Shown here: piece after piece, positions 1 through 5,663 of the stretch
How the letters are laid out: each line of letters starts with the position of its first letter
How positions within the stretch are numbered: position 1 is the first letter of the stretch
Origin: Rhodoferax sp.
Lineage (GTDB): Bacteria; Pseudomonadota; Gammaproteobacteria; Burkholderiales; Burkholderiaceae_C
Direction of reading: 5' to 3'
NCBI GenBank assembly: GCA_029865675.1
Contig: JARXAU010000090.1
Span: 1-5,663, forward strand
DNA: 5,663 bases
Translations under genes and position numbers: made by a program
Notes under the pieces: model-generated
Database searches by the model: none
What the model saw: the letters and a program-made list of their open reading frames with translations, nothing else
Told to the model about the DNA's origin: nothing

Positions 1-2
1 TC

Positions 3-19
3 ATTGCCTACCGGGCAAT
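3..19. promoter_or_regulatory. Perfect 6-bp dyad, candidate LysR-type operator
   Basis: ATTGCC at 3-8 is repeated in inverted form as GGCAAT at 14-19, with a 5-base spacer. T5 and A17 give the T-N11-A pattern inside a dyad that is typical of LysR-type regulator boxes. It lies about 70 bases upstream of the coxM start. The symmetry is seen directly; the binding protein is inference, since no regulator gene is inside the window. It is not followed directly by a T-run, so it does not read as a terminator. Confidence 0.35.
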
Positions 20-75
20 CTGCAGGTTAGAGTTGAACGTGAAGTCGATTTTTTTGGCGCTTTTTTCCAATAAAT

Positions 76-82
76 AAAGGAG
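76..82 (+). promoter_or_regulatory. Ribosome binding site of coxM
   Basis: AAAGGAG lies 5 bases before the GTG at 88. This strong Shine-Dalgarno supports the non-ATG start, which also places the FAD motifs at the positions known for the family. Confidence 0.8.
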
Positions 83-87
83 ATACC

Positions 88-951
88 GTGATCCCACCGG
101 CATTTGATTACCACGCACCGCACACCGTGGCCGAAGCTATCGCCCTGCTGTCCTCGCTGGGCGACGACGCCAAGCTGCTCGCAGGCGGCCACAGCCTGCT
201 GCCCATGATGAAGCTGCGTTTTGCCCAACCCGGCACGCTGATTGACATCAACCGCATCCCTGAGCTACGCGGCATCAGCGAGCAAGGCGGCATGATTCGC
301 ATCGGCGCCATGACCTCGGAAAACGAGCTCATTGCCTCCCCCCTGCTGCAAGCCAAGCTGCCTTTGCTGGTGGAAGCTGCGCTCCTGATCGCCGACCCCC
401 AGGTGCGCAACCGCGGCACCATTGGCGGCGACATTGCCCACGGCGACCCCGGCAACGACCACCCGGCCATTGCCATGGCGCTCGACGCGACCTTTGTGTT
501 GCAAGGCCCCCAGGGCGAGCGCCAGGTCAAAGCGCTGGATTTTTTCCACGGCACCTACATGACTGCCTTGGCTGAAGATGAAATCCTGACCGCCATCCTG
601 ATCGCGCCTTTTGCCGCTGGCACGGGCTACGCCTACCAAAAACTCAAGCGCAAAACTGGTGACTGGGCGACAGCCGGCGCCGCTGTGGTGTTGCGCATGG
701 CCGGCGGCGTGGTCAGCCACGCCAGCATCGGTTTGACCAATGTGGCACCCACCGCGCTGCGCGCCAGCGACGCCGAAGCCGCGCTGGTCGGCAAGCCCCT
801 CAGCGACGCGAGCATCGACGCCGCAGTGCACGCGGTACGCGCCATTTGCGACCCCGCTGAAGACCTGCGCGGCGACGTGGAATACAAAACCGCCATGGCC
901 GGTGAAATGACCCGCCGTGCCATCCGCGCAGCAGCCGCCCGCTGCGCCTAA
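88..951 (+). CDS. coxM: Aerobic CO dehydrogenase medium subunit (FAD-binding)
   Basis: CoxM carries the FAD of the cytoplasmic, membrane-associated (CoxLSM)2 enzyme, accepting electrons from the CoxS iron-sulfur clusters and passing them on toward quinone. The 287-residue product matches the family length (about 288). The FAD-binding motifs are intact: AGGHS at residues 32-36 and TIGG at 111-114, the positions I recall for Oligotropha carboxidovorans CoxM. The N-terminal PCMH-type FAD domain spans roughly residues 1-175, and the C-terminal CO dehydrogenase flavoprotein domain roughly 180-285. GDWA at 191-194 lies in the segment near the isoalloxazine ring. Translation starts at GTG 88 behind a strong Shine-Dalgarno. 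It is the first visible gene of the cluster, and coxS begins 20 bases after its stop. A xanthine-dehydrogenase-like FAD subunit is the alternative, made unlikely by the form I coxL downstream. Confidence 0.95.
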   Translation: MIPPAFDYHAPHTVAEAIALLSSLGDDAKLLAGGHSLLPMMKLRFAQPGTLIDINRIPELRGISEQGGMIRIGAMTSENELIASPLLQAKLPLLVEAALLIADPQVRNRGTIGGDIAHGDPGNDHPAIAMALDATFVLQGPQGERQVKALDFFHGTYMTALAEDEILTAILIAPFAAGTGYAYQKLKRKTGDWATAGAAVVLRMAGGVVSHASIGLTNVAPTALRASDAEAALVGKPLSDASIDAAVHAVRAICDPAEDLRGDVEYKTAMAGEMTRRAIRAAAARCA

Positions 952-961
952 ACCCTTATTT

Positions 962-965
962 GGAG
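962..965 (+). promoter_or_regulatory. Ribosome binding site of coxS
   Basis: GGAG ends 6 bases before the ATG at 972. It selects this start over an in-frame TTG at 960, which would place the site inside the gene. Confidence 0.7.
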
Positions 966-971
966 ACCCCC

Positions 972-1460
<489 letters not shown>

Positions 1461-1471
1461 GCGCAACCCCC

Positions 1472-1476
1472 AGGAG
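1472..1476 (+). promoter_or_regulatory. Ribosome binding site of coxL
   Basis: AGGAG lies 6 bases before ATG 1483. It rules out the longer reading from TTG 1450, which would start inside the end of coxS. Confidence 0.8.
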
Positions 1477-1482
1477 AACACC

Positions 1483-3885
1483 ATGAACGCACCACTGAGT
1501 GACCGCGAAAAAGCCCTGATGGGCATGGGCGAGCCCCGCCTGCGCAAAGAAGATGCCCGTTTCATCCAGGGCAAGGGCAACTATGTCGACGACATCAAGA
1601 TGCCCAATATGGTCCACATGGACATCGTGCGCTCCAGCGTAGCGCACGCTCGCATCAAGCGCATCAACAAGGAAGCCGCGCTCAAAATCCCCGGCGTCAT
1701 CGCTGTGCTTACCGCCGAAGACCTCAAGCCCCTCAAACTGCACTGGATGCCTACGCTTGCTGGTGACGTGGCGGCGGTGCTGGCGGACGAAAAAGTGCAC
1801 TTCCAGATGCAGGAAGTGGCGATCGTGATTGCCGAAGACCGCTACTCCGCCGCCGACGGCGTGGAAGCCGTGGAAGTGGAATACGAAGAGCTGCCGGTGG
1901 TGATTGACCCGTTTGAGGCCTTGAAGCCCGACGCCCCGGTGTTGCGCGAAGACCTGGCCGGTAAAACCGAAGGCGCGCACGGCAAGCGCTACCACCATAA
2001 CCACATCTTCACCTGGGACGCAGGCAACAAAGAAACCACCGACGCGGCCTTCGCCAGCGCCCCGGTGACCGTCAAGCAAGACATGCACTACCCGCGTGTG
2101 CACCCCTGCCCCCTGGAGACCTGTGGCGCAGTGGCGTCGTTTGACCCCATCCGCGGCGAACTCACCACCTACATCACCAGCCAGGCGCCCCACGTGGTGC
2201 GTACCGTGGTGTCCATGCTCTCGGGCATTCCTGAGTCCAAAGTGCGCATCATCTCGCCCGATATCGGCGGCGGCTTTGGCAACAAGGTCGGAATTTACCC
2301 CGGTTATGTGTGCGCCATCGTGTCGTCCATCGTGCTGGGCCGGCCAGTGAAATGGGTGGAAGACCGCATCGAGAACCTGTCCTCCACCGCCTTTGCCCGC
2401 GACTACCACATGACTGGCGAACTTGCCGCCACCACCGACGGCAAAATCCTGGCGCTGCGCACCAACGTCATTGCCGACCATGGCGCCTTTGACGCCTGCG
2501 CTGACCCGACCAAGTTCCCGGCGGGTATGTTCCACATCGTGTCGGGTAGCTACGACATTCCCACCGCTTACTGCAAGGTCGACGGCGTCTACACCAACAA
2601 AGCGCCGGGAGGCGTGGCCTACCGCTGCTCCTTCCGCGTGACCGAGGCGGTGTACCTGGTCGAGCGCATGGTCGACGTGCTGGCGCAAAAGCTGGGCATG
2701 GACAAAGCCGAAATTCGCGCCAAAAACTTCATCAAGCGCGAACAGTTCCCCTACACCTCGGCCTTTGGCTTTGAGTACGACTCGGGCGACTACCAAACCG
2801 CGCTGGACAAAGTGCTCACCGCCGTGGACTACCAAGGCCTGCGTGCTGAGCAAGCCGCCAAGCGCGCTGACCCGGATTGCCCGACCCTAATGGGCATTGG
2901 CCTGGTCACCTTCACCGAGGTGGTGGGCGCGGGTCCGAGCAAGATTTGCGATATTTTGGGCGTGGGCATGTTTGACTCCTGCGAAATCCGCGTGCACCCC
3001 ACCGGCAGCGCGATTGCCCGCATGGGCACCATCTCGCAAGGCCAGGGCCACCAGACCTCGTATGCGCAAATCATCGCCACCGAACTCGGCATTCCGTCCG
3101 AAGTGATCCAGGTCGAAGAAGGTGACACCAACACCGCGCCTTACGGACTGGGCACCTATGGCTCACGCTCCACGCCTGTGGCCGGCGCCGCCATTGCCAT
3201 GGCCGCGCGCAAAATCCACGCCAAGGCCAAAAAGATTGCCGCCCACCTGATGGAAGTCAGCGAAGCCGACTTGGAATGGGAAATCGACCGCTTCAAGGTG
3301 CGCGGCGACGACGCCAAGTTCAAAACCATGGCGCAAATCGCCTGGGCGTCTTACAACAGCCCACCCCCCGGCCTGGAGCCCGGACTGGAAGCGGTGCACT
3401 ACTACGACCCGCCGAACTTCACCTTCCCCTTTGGTATTTACCTCTGCGTGGTGGACATCGACAAGGGCACGGGCGAGACCAAAATCCGCCGCTTTTATGC
3501 GCTGGATGACTGCGGCACCCGCATCAACCCGATGATCATCGAAGGCCAAATCCACGGTGGATTGACCGAAGGTTTTGCCGTGGCCATGGGCCAGCTGCTG
3601 TCGTTTGACAAGCAAGGCAACATCCAGGGCAACACGCTGATGGACTACTTTTTGCCCACCGCCGTGGAGACGCCGCACTGGGAGACCGACCACACGGTCA
3701 CCCCGTCGCCGCACCACCCCATTGGTGCCAAAGGCGTGGCCGAATCACCGCACGTGGGCAGCATTCCCACTTTCACCAGTGCCATGGTGGACGCGTTTGC
3801 CCACCTGGGCGTGACGCACTTCAACATGCCCCACTCGGCCTACCGCGTGTGGCAGCAGCTCAAGGCTGTGGGCATCGCGAGTTAA
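1483..3885 (+). CDS. coxL: Form I aerobic CO dehydrogenase large subunit (Mo/Cu site)
   Basis: CoxL is the catalytic subunit that oxidises CO with water to CO2, two electrons and two protons at a Mo-S-Cu centre bound to molybdopterin cytosine dinucleotide. The 800-residue product is close to the 809 of Oligotropha CoxL. The form I loop AYRCSFR is at residues 379-385, with Cys382 the copper ligand; the adjacent Arg381 is at the position reported hydroxylated in crystallised enzymes. GGFG at 263-266 and Gln234 fit cofactor-contact positions, with a constant offset of 6 from Oligotropha numbering. Further family motifs are SQGQGH at 518-523 and TYGSRST at 558-564. Glu754 in GVAESP is the expected catalytic glutamate, 46 residues from the C-terminus as I recall for Oligotropha Glu763. 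No frameshift or missing ligand is seen. ATG 1483 has a good Shine-Dalgarno. A form II (AYRGAGR) paralog is excluded by the loop. Confidence 0.96.
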   Translation: MNAPLSDREKALMGMGEPRLRKEDARFIQGKGNYVDDIKMPNMVHMDIVRSSVAHARIKRINKEAALKIPGVIAVLTAEDLKPLKLHWMPTLAGDVAAVLADEKVHFQMQEVAIVIAEDRYSAADGVEAVEVEYEELPVVIDPFEALKPDAPVLREDLAGKTEGAHGKRYHHNHIFTWDAGNKETTDAAFASAPVTVKQDMHYPRVHPCPLETCGAVASFDPIRGELTTYITSQAPHVVRTVVSMLSGIPESKVRIISPDIGGGFGNKVGIYPGYVCAIVSSIVLGRPVKWVEDRIENLSSTAFARDYHMTGELAATTDGKILALRTNVIADHGAFDACADPTKFPAGMFHIVSGSYDIPTAYCKVDGVYTNKAPGGVAYRCSFRVTEAVYLVERMVDVLAQKLGMDKAEIRAKNFIKREQFPYTSAFGFEYDSGDYQTALDKVLTAVDYQGLRAEQAAKRADPDCPTLMGIGLVTFTEVVGAGPSKICDILGVGMFDSCEIRVHPTGSAIARMGTISQGQGHQTSYAQIIATELGIPSEVIQVEEGDTNTAPYGLGTYGSRSTPVAGAAIAMAARKIHAKAKKIAAHLMEVSEADLEWEIDRFKVRGDDAKFKTMAQIAWASYNSPPPGLEPGLEAVHYYDPPNFTFPFGIYLCVVDIDKGTGETKIRRFYALDDCGTRINPMIIEGQIHGGLTEGFAVAMGQLLSFDKQGNIQGNTLMDYFLPTAVETPHWETDHTVTPSPHHPIGAKGVAESPHVGSIPTFTSAMVDAFAHLGVTHFNMPHSAYRVWQQLKAVGIAS

Positions 3886-3903
3886 TTTGTTTCGTCCTTG
3901 AGA

Positions 3904-3940
3904 GGGCGGATGCGGCGCGCTGCATCCGCCCCTGTTTTTT
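3904..3940 (+). terminator. Hairpin plus T-run between coxL and coxG, intrinsic terminator or attenuator
   Basis: GGGCGGATGC at 3904-3913 pairs perfectly with GCATCCGCCC at 3922-3931, around an 8-base loop that can close by one further G-C and one G-T pair. Two bases later is a T6 run at 3935-3940. This is the form of a rho-independent terminator on the plus strand, starting 19 bases after the coxL stop. The coxG ribosome binding site begins at 3941, directly after the T-run. Because coxG, coxD and coxE follow with no obvious separate promoter, partial termination or protection of the coxMSL mRNA 3' end is more likely than complete termination. Confidence 0.75.
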
Positions 3941-3946
3941 GGAGAG
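3941..3946 (+). promoter_or_regulatory. Ribosome binding site of coxG
   Basis: GGAGAG precedes ATG 3952 by 5 bases and directly follows the T-run of the hairpin. It selects ATG 3952 over the upstream in-frame TTG at 3898, which would have to be translated through the terminator stem. Confidence 0.75.
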
Positions 3947-3951
3947 TTCCC

Positions 3952-4572
3952 ATGGAAGTAGTTTTAGACAAGCAGTACCCGGTGTCCGCCGGGGTAGACG
4001 CGGCCTGGACGGTGTTGGCCAATATGAACGAGTTGGCCACCTGCATGCCCGGCGCGCAAATCACCTCTGAGATTGACGCCACCCATTTCACCGGCAGCGT
4101 GCGCGTGAAAGTCGGCCCGGCTGTGGCCGCTTTTGCTGGCACGATTGAAATTTTGGCCCTGGACCCGGCCACCCGCACGCTCAAGATGCTGGGCAAGGGT
4201 GCGGACAAGGGCGGCTCGTCTGCTTCGATGGAGCTCACCGCCAACCTGGTGGCCATTGACGCCACCAGTTGCACTTTGGTAGGCCACGCCGAAGTCATCG
4301 TCAACGGCAAGTTCGCCCAGTTTGGCGGCCGCATGATGGGCTCGGTGTCCGACATGATTCTGGCCCAGTTTGCCGTGGTCTTCTCACAAAAAGCCGCCGT
4401 AGTGCAAGCTGCCCTGGCTCCCGCTGCCCCCGCCCCGGGCGAGAGCGCCGCACCAGCGGCCGCAGCGCCAGCGCCGCAAGCGCCGGTGGTTGCGCAAGAG
4501 TTCAACGCCCTGGGCCTGATTTGGTCGCTGGTAAAGAGCTTTTTTGCCAACCTCTTTGGCGGCAAGCGCTAA
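3952..4572 (+). CDS. coxG: CoxG, SRPBCC-fold CO dehydrogenase membrane/quinone adaptor
   Basis: The 206-residue product fits the CoxG family (about 200 residues). Residues 1 to about 148 form an SRPBCC (START/Bet v1-like) domain, a fold with a deep hydrophobic cavity. The N-terminal segment with NMNELATCMPGA (residues 24-35) is typical of CoxG. Residues 157-178 are an alanine- and proline-rich linker. Residues 184-202 (FNALGLIWSLVKSFFANLF) form a hydrophobic to amphipathic helix followed by GGKR, which looks like a membrane-docking tail. From the literature as I recall it, CoxG tethers CO dehydrogenase to the membrane, and a mycobacterial CoxG binds menaquinone and carries electrons from the enzyme. 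A role here in delivering electrons to the quinone pool is inferred. It lies between coxL and coxD, whereas in Oligotropha coxG lies after coxF. A general lipid-binding SRPBCC protein is the fallback call. Confidence 0.9.
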   Translation: MEVVLDKQYPVSAGVDAAWTVLANMNELATCMPGAQITSEIDATHFTGSVRVKVGPAVAAFAGTIEILALDPATRTLKMLGKGADKGGSSASMELTANLVAIDATSCTLVGHAEVIVNGKFAQFGGRMMGSVSDMILAQFAVVFSQKAAVVQAALAPAAPAPGESAAPAAAAPAPQAPVVAQEFNALGLIWSLVKSFFANLFGGKR

Positions 4573-4588
4573 GGTTCGCACGGCCGCC

Positions 4589-5521
4589 ATGAGCACTGCC
4601 ATCGATCTGGCTTCGCCCCAGGGCCTGCGCGAGCGTCTGTTTACGGCGGGCTACATCGCCGACGAAGACCTCGCCAGCCTGGTCTGGATGGGCTTGTCGC
4701 TGGAACGCCCGCTGCTCTTGGAGGGCGAGGCCGGCGTGGGTAAAACCGCGATTGCCAGCGCCTGCGCCCGCGCGCTGGGCCGCCCGCTGCTGCGCCTGCA
4801 ATGCTATGAAGGGCTGGACCTGAGCCAGGCGGTTTATGAGTGGAACTACAGCCGCCAGTTGCTGGAAATCCGCATGACCGAGGCCGGCCAGGGCGACCGC
4901 GCCGCGCTGCGCGACAACCTGTTCTCCGAAGCGTTTTTGCTGGAGCGCCCGCTCTTGCAGGCCATTCGCTGCCCCGAGCCCTGCGTGCTGCTGATCGACG
5001 AGATTGACCGTGCCGACGAGGCGTTTGAGGCCTTTTTGCTAGAAATGCTGTCCGAGTACCAAATCAGCGTGCCCGAGATTGGCACCCTGCACGCGGTCAG
5101 CAAGCCCTTGGTGATTTTGACCAGCAACGGCACGCGCGACCTCTCGGACGCGCTGCGTCGGCGTTGCCTGTTCCACTTTGTGGACTTTCCCACCCTGGCG
5201 CGCGAGACGCAAATCGTGCGCACCCTGGTGCCCGAGGCGGCCAGCCGTCTGGTGGAGGAGTGCGTAGCCTTTGTGCAGCGCCTGCGCAAGGAAGACCTGG
5301 ACAAAACCCCTGGTGTGGCCGAAACCCTGGACTGGGTGCGCGTGCTCTTCAAGCTCGGCCACAGCGAACTGCCCATCGACCCGCAGCTGCTCATGCCCTC
5401 GCTGGCGGCGCTGCTGAAAACCCGCAATGACCGCTGGCAAGTCACGTCTGAGCGCGTGGGCAAGCTGATGGACGGACCGCGCATGGGCCAGGACGCGGGC
5501 GTTGCCGCCGCCCTGAAATAG
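4589..5521 (+). CDS. coxD: CoxD, MoxR-type AAA+ ATPase for CODH cofactor maturation
   Basis: This is an AAA+ ATPase of the MoxR class, 310 residues against about 295 in Oligotropha CoxD. In that organism CoxD is needed after translation to build the sulfur bridge and copper of the Mo-S-Cu centre in already folded CODH. Walker A GEAGVGKT is at residues 46-53, Walker B VLLIDEID at 133-140, a sensor 1 segment LTSNGTRDLSDALRRRC at 177-193 (Asn180), the arginine finger within RRR 190-192, and a lid segment TPGVAETLDW at 240-249. All ATPase motifs look intact. ATG 4589 starts 16 bases after the coxG stop and has only a distant AAGG at 4571-4574, so coupling to coxG translation is likely. A TTG start at 4544 inside coxG is possible but less likely. 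MoxR ATPases usually work with a VWA-domain partner, which fits coxE next door. Confidence 0.93.
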   Translation: MSTAIDLASPQGLRERLFTAGYIADEDLASLVWMGLSLERPLLLEGEAGVGKTAIASACARALGRPLLRLQCYEGLDLSQAVYEWNYSRQLLEIRMTEAGQGDRAALRDNLFSEAFLLERPLLQAIRCPEPCVLLIDEIDRADEAFEAFLLEMLSEYQISVPEIGTLHAVSKPLVILTSNGTRDLSDALRRRCLFHFVDFPTLARETQIVRTLVPEAASRLVEECVAFVQRLRKEDLDKTPGVAETLDWVRVLFKLGHSELPIDPQLLMPSLAALLKTRNDRWQVTSERVGKLMDGPRMGQDAGVAAALK

Positions 5522-5526
5522 CCGCC

Positions 5527-5663
5527 ATGGCCGCCCCAATTGGCGCTGTCATGGGCGCCGACCCGCACAAGCAAACCAAAGTAGTAGCGGCTGCCGACCC
5601 GCGCGAGCAGTTGGGCGAATTTGCCCACTACCTGCGCCAGCACGGTTTTGCACTGGGTTACGC
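5527..5663 (+). CDS. coxE: CoxE, start of VWA-domain CODH maturation protein (partial)
   Basis: An open frame begins 5 bases after the coxD stop and runs off the window with 45 full codons. The visible part has an alanine-rich start, then EQLGEFAHYLRQHGFALGYA at residues 28-47 (last codon incomplete), which resembles the N-terminal helix of CoxE and other VWA-containing proteins paired with MoxR ATPases. The VWA domain itself lies beyond the window, so the name rests mainly on position behind coxD. In Oligotropha CoxE acts with CoxD and CoxF in completing the Mo-S-Cu centre, with copper insertion proposed. ATG 5527 is chosen as first in frame; ATG 5551 is an alternative. Neither has a visible Shine-Dalgarno, so translation is probably coupled to coxD. 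Confidence 0.75.
   Translation, partial: MAAPIGAVMGADPHKQTKVVAAADPREQLGEFAHYLRQHGFALGY

Larger units (their letters stand above)
1..87 (+). other. Leader region upstream of coxM, no assignable gene
   Basis: Frame 1 stops at 28-30. Frames 2 and 3 stay open from the window edge to stops at 71-73 and 75-77, so the tail of an upstream gene ending just before coxM cannot be excluded, but the stretch is too short to judge and neither peptide is recognisable. Bases 48-78 are AT-rich (T7 at 49-55, T6 at 61-66, then an A-rich stretch), unlike the GC-rich genes around it, which fits a promoter or 5' untranslated leader. I found no convincing sigma-70 pair: TTGAAC at 33-38 has no -10 box at normal spacing, and the GG at 56-57 has no matching GC for a sigma-54 site. 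Confidence 0.5.

Noticed and set aside
56..69. Possible sigma-54 promoter (TTGGCGC followed by T-run)
   Set aside because: The GG at 56-57 is not followed by GC at the required 10-base spacing.
3898..3951. N-terminal extension of coxG from TTG 3898
   Set aside because: The extra 18 residues would be encoded by the terminator-like hairpin, and a good Shine-Dalgarno directly serves ATG 3952.
3882..4565. 227-codon antisense open frame over coxG
   Set aside because: A low-complexity Ala/Ser/Thr-rich shadow of coxG. The sense frame encodes a recognisable CoxG protein with a good ribosome binding site.
5542..5559. Small inverted repeat GGCGC/GCGCC around the second coxE ATG
   Set aside because: A 5-bp stem in GC-rich coding sequence is expected by chance and has no T-run.
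4846..5643. 265-codon antisense open frame over coxD and coxE
   Set aside because: A Ser/Arg-rich product, antisense to the intact AAA+ motifs of coxD, with no recognisable domain.

Overview
The window holds the 5' part of an aerobic carbon monoxide dehydrogenase (Mo/Cu-CODH, cox) gene cluster, all on the plus strand, in the order coxM, coxS, coxL, coxG, coxD, coxE (cut by the window end). The large subunit carries the AYRCSFR active-site loop, which marks form I (bona fide CO-oxidising) enzymes, and the medium-small-large order agrees with that. The organism is very probably a GC-rich proteobacterium. Protein similarity to remembered Oligotropha and Hydrogenophaga CODH, together with codon use, points to Burkholderiales (Comamonadaceae-like), but this is inference without a search.

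Layout: positions 1-87 are a leader with no assignable gene. It holds a 17-bp perfect dyad of LysR-box shape (3-19) and an AT-rich tract leading to a strong Shine-Dalgarno and a GTG start for coxM. The three structural genes coxM (FAD subunit), coxS (two [2Fe-2S] clusters) and coxL (molybdopterin and Cu site) follow with gaps of 20 and 22 bases, each with a good ribosome binding site. After coxL comes a 10-bp GC-rich hairpin plus a T6 run, which looks like an intrinsic terminator or attenuator. Directly behind it are the ribosome binding site and start of coxG. Then come coxD (MoxR-type AAA+ ATPase) and the start of coxE, with gaps of 16 and 5 bases and no convincing Shine-Dalgarno.

How the genes work together: CoxL oxidises CO to CO2 at its Mo-S-Cu centre. 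Electrons pass through the CoxS iron-sulfur clusters to FAD in CoxM and then to the respiratory quinone pool. CoxG, a lipid-binding-fold protein with a hydrophobic C-terminal helix, probably links the enzyme to the membrane and quinone. CoxD and CoxE act after assembly to mature the bimetallic centre. The hairpin after coxL and the weak translation signals of coxD and coxE suggest that structural subunits are made in excess over accessory factors.

This is a recognisable, known system rather than an undescribed one. The points most worth following up are the internal terminator, the coxG position, and the upstream dyad.
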